From Planctomycetota bacterium (GTDB taxonomy: Bacteria > Planctomycetota > Planctomycetia > Gemmatales > Gemmataceae), in NCBI GenBank assembly GCA_021781415.1, contig JAJXWW010000051.1, positions 1 to 32,159 on the forward strand: 32,159 nt of DNA. The letters are read 5' to 3'. This document shows positions 1 through 7,477 of the stretch, piece after piece. The stretch's first letter is position 1. Every line of letters begins with the position of its first letter. The notes under the pieces were generated by a model. The model did not search any database. It saw only the letters and a program-made list of their open reading frames with translations, and had not been told where the DNA came from. Both the position numbers and the translations under genes were made by a program.

Positions 1-1080
1 CGTCAAGACGAGGAATGTCTGCCGTTGGAAGATTGGCGGCGGACGCGCCGCATCGGGCAACACGGTCTGCTGGCCGCCGGCTATCTGACGGGCAATTTCG
101 ACGCCGTCAGCGTCTCCGCCGCCGCCTCGACCGGCCTCATGAACCTGCGCACCTGCAAGTGGTTGCGCTTCATGTTGGGAGCGTTGAGCGATCCGAAATT
201 GCGCCAATTGGCCTGGAAGCAGTTGCCGCCCATCGTCGCTGCCGACGAACCGCTGGGCGAATTGCTGCCGACGGCGAAGGCATTCGCTCACATTCCTTCC
301 TCGAAACGCGGCCCGCTGATCTTTCCGACCTTGGACGATCAAGCGGCCGGCCTGGTCGGCGGTGGGGCGGTCGATGCCGGGCAGGTGGCGATTATTCTCG
401 GCAATTCGGCGGTAGTCAATTCGTCGTCGAGTAAGTTGCCCTCCTCCGGAGCGCTCGACGCTATGCGGCTCAACTGGGGGCCGTATCTGTGGATGCGCTG
501 TTACAACAACGGCGCGCAATTCCTCGACCGCATCCTCGGCCCGAAACCGGACTGGGAGCGTTTGGAGCGCGAGGCGGGCGCGTGCGCGCCGGGCTGCGAC
601 GGAACGATGGTGCTGCCCTTCACCGCGCCGGAGCCGTCGCTGGGTGTCGGCAAACCGCGGCTGGAATGGCTGCCCCACGAGCCGAAGGAGCCGGGTGAGA
701 AGTTTCGGGCTTCTCTGGAGGCGCTGGCGTATCTGATCGCCCTGGGTGTGCGCGAACACGAAGCGGCGGGACAGAAGATAACGCGCCTCACGGTGTCCGG
801 CGGCATCGCGCGGAGCGAGTTGATGTGCGAGATCTTGGCATCGGTTTTGGAACGACCTCTGGAACGCTTGCAGTCGTCGGAAGGTCCGGCCTTGGGCGCG
901 GCGGCGACGGCGTTGGCGGCCTGTGAGTCGTATCAGCGGAAAAAGAAGAACATCGGCGCGCCCTACACCGTGGCCGACGCCGTGGCGCAGTTGGTCAAGT
1001 TTCGTTCTCCGGTCGCCCCGAATCCGTCTTGGTTCTCAGCCTACCGCAACGGCTTGCAAAAGTTTGCTGCTTGCCTCTGA
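1..1080 (+). CDS. FGGY-family carbohydrate kinase, C-terminal part (5' end outside window)
   Basis: This is the C-terminal part of a sugar kinase of the xylulokinase/ribulokinase (FGGY) family, which phosphorylates a sugar with ATP in the cytoplasm. The frame is open from base 1 with no convincing start, so the N-terminal half lies outside the window; about 359 residues remain. Visible signs are LDDQAAG, where FGGY kinases carry the catalytic Asp, the phosphate-loop-like ILGNSAVVN about 20 residues later, and SGGIARSELMCEIL followed by EGPALGAAATAL, the usual C-terminal nucleotide-binding signature. The substrate cannot be set from this part; xylulokinase-like is the closest impression. The gene ends 69 bases before the next plus-strand gene, so the two may be co-transcribed. 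Confidence 0.85.
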   Translation, partial: RQDEECLPLEDWRRTRRIGQHGLLAAGYLTGNFDAVSVSAAASTGLMNLRTCKWLRFMLGALSDPKLRQLAWKQLPPIVAADEPLGELLPTAKAFAHIPSSKRGPLIFPTLDDQAAGLVGGGAVDAGQVAIILGNSAVVNSSSSKLPSSGALDAMRLNWGPYLWMRCYNNGAQFLDRILGPKPDWERLEREAGACAPGCDGTMVLPFTAPEPSLGVGKPRLEWLPHEPKEPGEKFRASLEALAYLIALGVREHEAAGQKITRLTVSGGIARSELMCEILASVLERPLERLQSSEGPALGAAATALAACESYQRKKKNIGAPYTVADAVAQLVKFRSPVAPNPSWFSAYRNGLQKFAACL

Positions 1081-1149
1081 GCTATGTTTCTCAAGTATAC
1101 ATGCGTATAATAACAAAAGAGAGGGAGGTGTTGAAACGCGGAGGAGATC

Positions 1150-2025
1150 ATGGACAATGCGACCATCGCGCGAAAGTTGATGGAGTATGCAGACTACCTC
1201 GAAGGCGAAGACACCAACGTCCATCGGGTGCGGGCCTATCGTCGCGCGGCGGAAGCGGTGTTGGCAGAGGCGCAGTCCCTGTCCGAGATCGTCGCCGAGA
1301 AGGGACGCGCCGGCTTGGAAGAGTTGCCGGGCATCGGTGCGAGTTTGGGTTACACCATTGAGGGACTGATCCGCACCGGCGCGTTCCATACCTTGAAGCC
1401 CGATGGCGGACCCATTGGCCCCGAACAGTCGCTCACAAGTCTACCCGGCATCGGTCGCCAATTAGCCCACAAGCTGCACGAACTCCTGGGCATCTCGACC
1501 GTGGATGAACTCGAACGAGCGGCTCACGAAGGTCGGCTCGATCGGGCGGGCGTGGGACCAAAGCGTCTGCGCGGCCTGATGGACGCCTTGGACGGACGAT
1601 TGCAGCGAACCCGATCGTCGGAGTCACTCCCTGGCGAACCGTCCGTTGCCGCCCTACTCGCCATCGACGCGGCCTATCGCCGACGCGCGGAGGACGCATC
1701 CAGACCGCCGTTGACGTCCATCCGGTTCGATCCCGAGCCTGAGTCGTGGCTGCCGATCTACGTCGAAGACCGCGAAGGTTGGCACTGCCGCGCTCAATTT
1801 TCCAACACGGCGCTCGCCCATCGACTGGGCAAGACGCGCGATTGGGTTGCCGTTTCGTTTCACGACGCGTTCCATTCGTCGCAGCGAACCATCGTCACCG
1901 AGACGCGCGGCGACTTGCACGGCCGGCGGGTGGTGCGGGGAAGGGAGCGCGAGTGTCGCGCTTACTATGAGAAACACGCACCCACACCGATGGGATCGGA
2001 CGGCAAGGCAAGATGCGAACCCTAG
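1150..2025 (+). CDS. Helix-hairpin-helix protein related to the N-terminus of PolX DNA polymerases
   Basis: A 291-residue protein, probably DNA-binding. Residues 1 to about 80 resemble the 8-kDa N-terminal domain of family X DNA polymerases (IARKLMEYADYLE, VRAYRRAAEAV, then the hairpin LPGIGASLG). A second hairpin, LPGIGRQLAHKLHELLG, lies near residue 98 and a third, AGVGPKRLRGLMDAL, near residue 135. The polymerase palm with its acidic triad and the PHP domain of bacterial PolX are absent. Residues about 165-291 form a separate domain containing ESWLPIYV, FSNTALAHRLGKTRDWV and RRVVRGRERECRAYY. I recall this domain from similar bacterial proteins of unknown function. The start is supported by GGAGGAG shortly before the ATG. 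A DNA-repair role is inferred only. Confidence 0.8.
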   Translation: MDNATIARKLMEYADYLEGEDTNVHRVRAYRRAAEAVLAEAQSLSEIVAEKGRAGLEELPGIGASLGYTIEGLIRTGAFHTLKPDGGPIGPEQSLTSLPGIGRQLAHKLHELLGISTVDELERAAHEGRLDRAGVGPKRLRGLMDALDGRLQRTRSSESLPGEPSVAALLAIDAAYRRRAEDASRPPLTSIRFDPEPESWLPIYVEDREGWHCRAQFSNTALAHRLGKTRDWVAVSFHDAFHSSQRTIVTETRGDLHGRRVVRGRERECRAYYEKHAPTPMGSDGKARCEP

Positions 2026-2113
2026 TGTACGTCTCGTGAATCGTGCCGGGCGGCGAATGGTTTTCGGCGAGAGGACAGTTATGAGAACCGTTTTCCTGCG
2101 GATCGCGCACACG

Positions 2114-2178
2114 TTGGTAAGCCGCGACGCGCAGCGGAGCGAGTTGTCTCGCGCTCCGTTGCCCGTCGCGGCTACCAA
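2114..2178. repeat. Long imperfect palindrome, copy 1 of a dispersed intergenic repeat
   Basis: The arms begin TTGGTA-GCCGCGAC and end GTCGCGGCTACCAA; the inner part pairs GCGGAGCG with CGCTCC around a short loop. The same layout and much of the same sequence recur at 23378-23437. It lies between the 3' ends of the helix-hairpin-helix gene (plus) and arsS (minus), where it could also stop transcription. No open frame of interest overlaps it. Confidence 0.8.
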
Positions 2179-2234
2179 GACCTTTCGTTGAATGCAATCC
2201 GAAATGAAGCCACTCTAGTGTAACCCAGGGACGA

Positions 2235-3326
2235 CTACGCCGAGCCGTCACCTTTCAAATGGTCCTCTCTCGGATCGTGCGTTTGTGCCAGCACGGCCCC
2301 TTGACAGCTGGAGCCGCTACCCGCGGTGCAGCCGTAGCAGTGCTGGCCGGTAACGATGGAGCGCTGTTTCAATCGCTCTCGGTCGAAATCGCGGATGTGT
2401 TGGGGAAGCCCAGAAGTCAGCGGAAGATCCAACATCTGATTGAAGTCGCAGTCGTAGAGTCTGCCGTCCCAACCAACCGACAATGTCGTCTTGCACATCA
2501 CATTCTCGGCCGCCGCTGGGTTGTATGCCTCAACCAACTTCTCCATATACCGTTGGTACTGGCCTTGCTGAAGCAAGTCGTTGAGAAACCGGCTGATGGG
2601 CATGTTGGTAATCGTGTACAGTCGATTGAAGACCACGCGATATCGGGCCTGGAGTTCTCGACGATAGGCCGTCTCCAGATCGGCCTGGGGAGGAGGTAGG
2701 CTGGGTCCGACGGGGTTGTAAACGAGGGTTAACACCAGATCGCTATCCGGTCGACCGTAGCCGACAGCGTTCAACAATCGCAGCGCGGCAATCGATTTGT
2801 CGAACGCGCCGGAACCTCGTTGCGCGTCGGTGTTCTCCGCCAGGTAACAGGGGAGCGAAGCGACCACCTCGACTCGGTGGGCAGCAAGGAAAGCCGGTAA
2901 ATCGTCGTAGCCAGGGGCTAAGAGAATCGTAAGGTTGCATCGGTCGATCGTGCGACGACCTAGCCGCGACGCTTCGGCGACGAGCCAACGGAAATGTGGG
3001 TTCATCTCGGGAGCGCCGCCGGTGATGTCCAAGGTGGGAATATCCGAAGCGGCCAGAACGTCGAGACATTCTCGCATGGTCTGGCGGCTCATGATCTCGC
3101 GGCGATCCGGCCCAGCATCGACGTGGCAATGGTGGCAGGTCTGATTGCACAGTTTCCCGACGTTGACTTGAAGTATCCGTATATCGACGGCGCGGAGAGG
3201 AGGGAGACCGCTTTCCGCAAGTGCCTGTGCAAACGACCTTTGCTTGCCATCCGTCCTTAGTATCTGGTTCTGGTTGCACGGTTCGGCCAGAGGACTGCCT
3301 TGGCGCAACAAACTAAGCGCGGCCAT
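2235..3326 (-). CDS. arsS: Radical SAM protein ArsS (arsenosugar biosynthesis family)
   Basis: A 363-residue radical SAM enzyme. The cluster motif is CNQTCHHC (CxxxCxxC) near residue 60, followed by the SAM-binding-type stretch LDITGGAPEMN. The C-terminal half matches the DUF3641-type region of ArsS, with CKTTLSVGWDGRLYDCDFNQ and the Cys-rich CYGCTAGSGSSCQG. Known ArsS enzymes join a SAM-derived 5'-deoxyadenosyl group to methylated arsenic on the way to arsenosugars. The start at 3326 is preferred over an upstream in-frame start at 3422 because GAGAAAGG lies 6 bases before it and the upstream residues look non-coding. No arsM or other arsenic gene is adjacent, so the gene stands alone. No in-frame TGA is read as selenocysteine. 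Confidence 0.85.
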   Translation of the reverse strand: MAALSLLRQGSPLAEPCNQNQILRTDGKQRSFAQALAESGLPPLRAVDIRILQVNVGKLCNQTCHHCHVDAGPDRREIMSRQTMRECLDVLAASDIPTLDITGGAPEMNPHFRWLVAEASRLGRRTIDRCNLTILLAPGYDDLPAFLAAHRVEVVASLPCYLAENTDAQRGSGAFDKSIAALRLLNAVGYGRPDSDLVLTLVYNPVGPSLPPPQADLETAYRRELQARYRVVFNRLYTITNMPISRFLNDLLQQGQYQRYMEKLVEAYNPAAAENVMCKTTLSVGWDGRLYDCDFNQMLDLPLTSGLPQHIRDFDRERLKQRSIVTGQHCYGCTAGSGSSCQGAVLAQTHDPREDHLKGDGSA

Positions 3327-3646
3327 CGAATGCCTTTCTCGCTCGAGCAGAATGTTTACTTTCCATCCGACCCTTCGCCGTCTGTCGAAGCATGTCAGGC
3401 TCCGCTCGGCGATTCCTCCCATCCAATATCCACTCCCCCGCCCCTCTCCTTCTCCTCAGAGCGTAGGCGAGTAGAGCTGTTTTGCTTATGGCGGTGCGAA
3501 ATCCGATGTGGAGCGATGCGGAAGCGGGCGAATCCCGAAGCGGACTCTAACGAATGGCAAGGGACTGAAAGGACACAACCCCTTGAGAAACCGACGGGTT
3601 TGACATTTGGATTCCGCTAGTGTCTTTATCTGTCATTGGACACAAG
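3327..3646. other. Intergenic region between arsS and tRNA-Arg
   Basis: About 320 bases without a supported gene. It holds the arsS promoter side. A pyrimidine-rich stretch near 3435-3460 (cccctctccttctcctcag) resembles half of the C/T-rich hairpin at 7428-7457 but has no facing arm here. Possible frames through it on either strand show no recognisable protein. Confidence 0.5.
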
Positions 3647-3720
3647 TATCCCCGACAGGGCTCGAACCTGTAACCTCTACCTCCGGAGGGTAGCGCTCTA
3701 TCCAGTTGAGCTACGGGGAC
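3647..3720 (-). tRNA. tRNA-Arg (anticodon CCG)
   Basis: Read on the minus strand, the acceptor arm GTCCCCG pairs with CGGGGAT, with one G-U at the end. The D-arm is GCTC...GAGC, the anticodon stem CTACC/GGTAG encloses the loop CTCCGGA with anticodon CCG, and the T-arm ACAGG-TTCGAGC-CCTGT is canonical. Length is 74 bases including the discriminator A. The 3' CCA is not encoded. It would read CGG codons. Confidence 0.95.
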
Positions 3721-3926
3721 ATCTCGGACGAGAGTCGCACGAGAGTGATTATACGCATCGCAAGCGGCGAAGCAAGCGGCGAGGACGTGGATTGGTCTGC
3801 TACACTCGCCGCTACAGGGCGTTCTCCGACGGAAGTCGCACACGGCTCGCCGGTTTCCAATCCCCGCCTTTGGCTTGAACTCCAAAGACGGGGAATGGAG
3901 CTGTGGACGCATTTCCGTTAGAAGTT

Positions 3927-4307
3927 CTAGCCGCTCCGCTTTCCTTCCTGGAGTCGTTGCACGGCCTTGGCGGCGTAGGTTCGCACGAGTGCATCTGGAT
4001 CGCGTTGGCTCATCTCGGTGAGCGATGGCAGCGCCTCGACAGCGATGGAACCGCATTTCATCAAAGCGAGGATCGCCTCGCGGCGCACGGCCGCGTCCGT
4101 ATCTCGCAACGACGCCTGCAACGCTGGAACAACTGCCGAGTCGGTCGCGTTGAGGTTTCCGAGAGTGAATGCTGCCTTCTTGCGGACCCTGGCGTCAGGA
4201 GCGCGCAGCGCCTCGACCCAATAATTCACGCGCGTGGGTGGAGGCGCTTTGCCGCAGCCGATCGGCAAGACCAGCGAGAAGCCAACCAGAATGTGTATGC
4301 GTCTCAT
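3927..4307 (-). CDS. HEAT-repeat lipoprotein
   Basis: A 126-residue small exported protein. The N-terminus MRRIHILVGFSLVLPIGC looks like a lipoprotein signal peptide ending at Cys18, although Pro sits at -3 where Leu is usual. The rest is a run of short helical HEAT/armadillo-type repeats: VRKKAAFTLGNL, VVPALQASLRDTDAAVRREA and VRTYAAKAVQRL. Such repeats usually make protein contacts, but the partner is unknown. The gene starts 22 bases after the DUF1559 gene ends on the same strand, so the two probably form an operon; AAGAAAGGA lies about 10 bases before the ATG. Confidence 0.75.
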   Translation of the reverse strand: MRRIHILVGFSLVLPIGCGKAPPPTRVNYWVEALRAPDARVRKKAAFTLGNLNATDSAVVPALQASLRDTDAAVRREAILALMKCGSIAVEALPSLTEMSQRDPDALVRTYAAKAVQRLQEGKRSG

Positions 4308-4329
4308 GTTCGGTGCGTCCTTTCTTGCT

Positions 4330-5295
4330 TCAGTTACCCACAATCGTCGGCCAATCGACCGCCTCGCCATTGGCGCGAGTTCCCAGCGCTTGGAACACCA
4401 GATCCAGAGGCGGATAGCTGCCGTCCGGGTTGTCGCTCGGCATGGAGAAAATGAAATGAACCGATCCATCGGCGAATAGGAAGTTCGATCCACCGGGATG
4501 TTTACTTGAGAAATCGTCCATGCCCGCACTGCCGTCGCCATCGACGAGCGGATTGTTTCCGTGGGCGTGCGCCAAGACGAGAGTTGCAGCCGGATACCAG
4601 GCACCGGGTACGTTCGGCTGACAGGGGTTGTTTTGTCCGCGCTCGATGACGCCGTTCGAGATCGCGCCCACCCAGGTTCCTTTCGCGTTCGACCAAGCGC
4701 GTTCGCCGACCAAGATCGTTTGACTGGTCCCATCGGTGATGTCGGTGATCCGCGTGCGACTATTGCGATACAAGACGCCCAAGCCCGTGGGAGCGGTTGT
4801 GTCCGAGGCATCGCTTCCGCAACAGGCGGCATAACTCGTCGGAGTTGCCCGACAGATGGGATTGCCGAAGCCATCCAAGACGGAGAATGCCTGTAATGAG
4901 TAGAGGTCGGAAGGACACAAGTATGCTTTCACCCATGTCGCGATCGCCGGCGAGTTCTGGACGGGTTGGTCCAAACGGAATTGGCGGTAGAGATTCTCTT
5001 GTTCGAGATGCGGCAAGATAAAAGTGGCCCAACTCCATCCCGGAGCAGTGTCGGTGGCACCATCGACGTAGGGCAGAGTCGCCAAGTAGCCGGGCGGAAA
5101 TCCTTGCTGGACATCGTGGTAATTGTGCAATGCCAACCCCATCTGCTTGAGGTTGTTCATGCACTGCCCGCGCGCGGCCGACTCGCGCACTTTCTGCACG
5201 GCCGGCAACAGGAGGCCGATCAGGATGGCGATAATGGCGAGGACGATCAACAACTCGATGAGAGTGAACGCAATTCGTTCGGTTCGCGCGCGCAT
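4330..5295 (-). CDS. DUF1559-family prepilin-like protein
   Basis: A 321-residue protein of the large planctomycete DUF1559 family. The N-terminus has a type IV pilin-like signal, RIAFTLIELLIVLAIIAILI, with the conserved Glu at the fifth position after a likely prepilin-peptidase site before Phe. The usual AVQKVRESAARGQCMNNLKQ and LALHNYHD follow. The C-terminus contains KHPGGSNFLFADGSVHF, the H-x9-DG motif typical of the family. The protein probably sits in the cytoplasmic membrane or a pseudopilus-like assembly; its function is not established. AAAGGAG lies 8 bases before the ATG. It heads a unit with the HEAT lipoprotein and diverges from hemP. Confidence 0.9.
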   Translation of the reverse strand: MRARTERIAFTLIELLIVLAIIAILIGLLLPAVQKVRESAARGQCMNNLKQMGLALHNYHDVQQGFPPGYLATLPYVDGATDTAPGWSWATFILPHLEQENLYRQFRLDQPVQNSPAIATWVKAYLCPSDLYSLQAFSVLDGFGNPICRATPTSYAACCGSDASDTTAPTGLGVLYRNSRTRITDITDGTSQTILVGERAWSNAKGTWVGAISNGVIERGQNNPCQPNVPGAWYPAATLVLAHAHGNNPLVDGDGSAGMDDFSSKHPGGSNFLFADGSVHFIFSMPSDNPDGSYPPLDLVFQALGTRANGEAVDWPTIVGN

Positions 5296-5396
5296 GGCGA
5301 CGCACTCCTTTCAGGCGAAGGATGGCGAGGTGCGTTGCGAACGGATGCGCGGCACGATGGCCGACGCGACGGCGGCTGAGCAGCCTCGGTGGGATA

Positions 5397-5421
5397 ATCA
5401 TCAACGGCACTTGTTGATGAT
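5397..5421. promoter_or_regulatory. Perfect inverted repeat in the DUF1559/hemP divergent region
   Basis: ATCATCAAC (5397-5405) faces GTTGATGAT (5413-5421) across a 7-base centre. It abuts the Fur-like palindrome at 5419-5437. It could be a second operator or an overlapping regulator site for either divergent gene; the regulator is unknown. Confidence 0.45.
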
Positions 5422-5437
5422 ACTGAGTCTCAATATC
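5419..5437. promoter_or_regulatory. Fur-like 19-bp palindrome upstream of hemP
   Basis: GATACTGAGTCTCAATATC reads GATA-n-TGAG-n-CTCA-n-TATC, symmetric at all but three positions (the centre and one facing pair). Its length and GATA/TGA spacing match a Fur box (GATAATGATAATCATTATC). It lies 126 bases before hemP, whose relatives are commonly Fur-controlled. A shorter palindrome, GGATA-GAG-TATCC, follows at 5447-5459. Assignment to Fur is inference. Confidence 0.5.
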
Positions 5438-5562
5438 CATTGGAGAGGATAGAGTATCCGAGACTAAGTGTCAAGGGAACCGGAAGGACCATGCGAAAAT
5501 CGGAGGGGCGGAGCATTGTTGAAACCATGTCTCAGCAATGTGCCGCTCTCCAAGGAGGCACG

Positions 5563-5742
5563 ATGTCCAATCTCAAGCACGAGTCGCTACAAAAGTCCGA
5601 AGGACAGGATAAGTCGTTCTCACCGCGAATCTTGCGCGCCGAGGATCTCTTCCAAGGCGAGCAAGAGATCGGAATCGAACACGACGGCAAGCGCTATCGA
5701 CTGCGGATCACCCGGCGCAACAAGCTGATTTTGCAGAAGTAG
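5563..5742 (+). CDS. hemP: HemP family hemin uptake protein
   Basis: A 59-residue protein. The C-terminal two thirds, ILRAEDLFQGEQEIGIEHDG followed by RYRLRITRRNKLIL, is the conserved HemP signature. HemP proteins are small cytoplasmic proteins linked to haem/iron uptake, and in some proteobacteria HemP is reported to activate haem receptor genes. The start at 5563 is chosen over upstream in-frame starts because AAGGAGG sits 6 bases before the ATG and the conserved part lies wholly downstream. No haem receptor or TonB gene is adjacent; the next gene, 251 bases on, is a TolC-family protein. The Fur-like palindrome upstream suggests iron control. Confidence 0.85.
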   Translation: MSNLKHESLQKSEGQDKSFSPRILRAEDLFQGEQEIGIEHDGKRYRLRITRRNKLILQK

Positions 5743-5993
5743 GGCCGTCGTTCGGGACACCGACCGTTCGTTGCCGAGAGCGATTCGGGTTGGAGAGCAT
5801 GACCCAATTTGCTTCGTCGATCCCCGTTCACAAGTTGTTCATCAAAAAGCCCGGATTTCCACGCCCCCTTCGGCCGATACAACTCGTGACCGCTTCGCGA
5901 TTCACACCAAAGACGCTATGTCGACAATCTGCTCGATTCGCCCGCATTGCGTAAACCCCGCCATTTGTCCACCTTTGTTTAGATGGAGGTGCC

Positions 5994-7409
5994 ATGCCAC
6001 AGCGTCCTCGCATTCGCTCCTGGGTTTCGTTGGGCTTGGCCGCGCTCGCGGGATTGTCTTGCCTGGCTCTCGGTGCGTGGGCACAGCCCGAAGAGGAACT
6101 GCCCAAACCCAGCGAACAACAGTCGTTGACACTGAGCGCAGCGGTGCAGTGGGCGCTGGCGCACAATCCGCAGTTGGCCACGTTTCGGCGCAATCGCGGA
6201 GTCGCCGAGGCGGCGGTGCAAATCGCCAAGCAGTATCCGTTCAATCCCATCGTGCAGGACTTCGTGTGGTACGGCAACGGCCCACCCGCTGCCGGTGTCA
6301 CCAATCATGTGTTTGAAGAACACACGATGCGAACCGATCTCGAATTGATGCACCAGGGCAGGTATCGTCGTGGCATCGCTCGCAACGCCTTGTCGCGCAC
6401 CGAGTGGGAGATCGCCGCCCAAGAACTGCTCGTTTCCGTCCAGGTGACGCGCGCCTTCAATAATGTCCTCTACCGCCGGGCGAAATATCGCGTGTTGGAG
6501 GAAGGCGCGCAGTTTACGCAGCAGATCGCGGATAACGTCAAGCACCTATACGAGCAGGGTACGCTCAAGAGCGCCGATTTGTTGCTGGCTCAAGCCGACG
6601 TGGTCGAAGCGCGCAACCTCCTCGGCCCCGCGCGCAGTTTGCTCGTCGTGGCCGAGAATGATCTCCGTCGTGCCTTGGGCATGATTGAGGAATCGTTAGC
6701 CGTGGATGGAACCTTGGAGAAGGGGTTCGTCGCGCCACCGGCGAGTGCGTTGGTCCAAGTGAGCATGGAACGCCGTCCCGATCTCCATGCGCTGGAGTTT
6801 GCCGTGCGCGAGGCCAACGAGCGCGTCCGGTTCGAAGTGGCGAATCGTTGGGGCAATCCTTCGCTGGGGCCTGCCTTCGAGTTCAACGAAACCAGCGTCT
6901 ACTTCACCGGCGCGTGGTTGATCTGGTCGCCTCCCGTCTTCAACACGCGCAAGGGAGAAATCCGCCAGCGCCAAGCCGAATTGGCTCGCGCCGTACAAGC
7001 GCTTCGTCAAGGCGAGGTACAGGTTCGCCAAGACGTATTCGCCGGCCTGTCTCGCTTGGTCCAAGCCGAGCATGTCGTGAACGAATTCCGCGACATAGCC
7101 TTGCCGAAACTGCGCCAGACGCGCGAGGAACTCGATAAGTTGTACGAGGCCGGTCAGCCGGGAGTGGACCTGGCGCGGGTCATCGACGTTCGCCGTCGCC
7201 TGCTCCGCGCGCGCGATAGCTATCTCGATGTGTTGTTGGAGCTGAGCCAGGCGCAGACCGACCTTGCCGCGGCAGTTTCGGATCTCTCGTTCGCCGGGTG
7301 CCGAACCAAGCCGCAAACGCCGGATTCGACCCCGCCTTCGGATCAACGACCCAGCGAGCCAGCCGGCGAGGAGTTGCCGCCGCCCTCTCCCGCTCCCGAG
7401 AAAAAGTGA
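5994..7409 (+). CDS. TolC family outer-membrane efflux protein
   Basis: A 471-residue exported protein. Residues 1-30 form a signal peptide (WVSLGLAALAGLSCLALGAWAQ). The rest shows the TolC/OEP double repeat: LSLSAAVQWALAHNPQL-like opening residues near 45, long Ala/Glu/Arg/Gln-rich helices, and the pattern GTLKSADLLLAQADVVEARN in the first half answered by LDKLYEAGQPGVDLARVIDV in the second. TolC-family proteins trimerise into an outer-membrane and periplasmic channel for tripartite efflux pumps. The usual membrane-fusion and RND or ABC partners are not in the window. The tail is Pro/Glu-rich and low in complexity (residues about 435-471). It ends convergently with pabB across a strong hairpin. 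Confidence 0.88.
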   Translation: MPQRPRIRSWVSLGLAALAGLSCLALGAWAQPEEELPKPSEQQSLTLSAAVQWALAHNPQLATFRRNRGVAEAAVQIAKQYPFNPIVQDFVWYGNGPPAAGVTNHVFEEHTMRTDLELMHQGRYRRGIARNALSRTEWEIAAQELLVSVQVTRAFNNVLYRRAKYRVLEEGAQFTQQIADNVKHLYEQGTLKSADLLLAQADVVEARNLLGPARSLLVVAENDLRRALGMIEESLAVDGTLEKGFVAPPASALVQVSMERRPDLHALEFAVREANERVRFEVANRWGNPSLGPAFEFNETSVYFTGAWLIWSPPVFNTRKGEIRQRQAELARAVQALRQGEVQVRQDVFAGLSRLVQAEHVVNEFRDIALPKLRQTREELDKLYEAGQPGVDLARVIDVRRRLLRARDSYLDVLLELSQAQTDLAAAVSDLSFAGCRTKPQTPDSTPPSDQRPSEPAGEELPPPSPAPEKK

Positions 7410-7427
7410 GAGACCATTCGCAACTCT

Positions 7428-7457
7428 CCCCTCTCCCCCAGACTTGGGGAAGAGGGG
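7428..7457. terminator. Hairpin between convergent TolC-family gene and pabB
   Basis: A C/T-rich arm CCCCTCTCCCC (from 7428) faces GGGGAAGAGGGG (7446-7457) with a one-base bulge and a short loop. On the plus strand it is followed by CTTTTGGG. Its place between two convergent genes, 18 bases after one stop codon and 20 bases before the other, fits a bidirectional terminator. Confidence 0.65.
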
Positions 7458-7477
7458 CTTTTGGGACCGGCTCTGAG

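Noticed and set aside
2235..3326. ArsS as a selenoprotein, as the family name in databases sometimes suggests.
   Set aside because: The Cys-rich C-terminus is encoded by ordinary Cys codons and there is no internal TGA in the frame.
3547..4056. A 169-codon minus-strand frame.
   Set aside because: It runs straight across the well-formed tRNA-Arg gene and overlaps the HEAT lipoprotein in another frame; the protein shows no recognisable features.
5743..5993. A small gene between hemP and the TolC-family gene.
   Set aside because: Frames in this 251-base gap lack a convincing ribosome-binding site and any recognisable protein.
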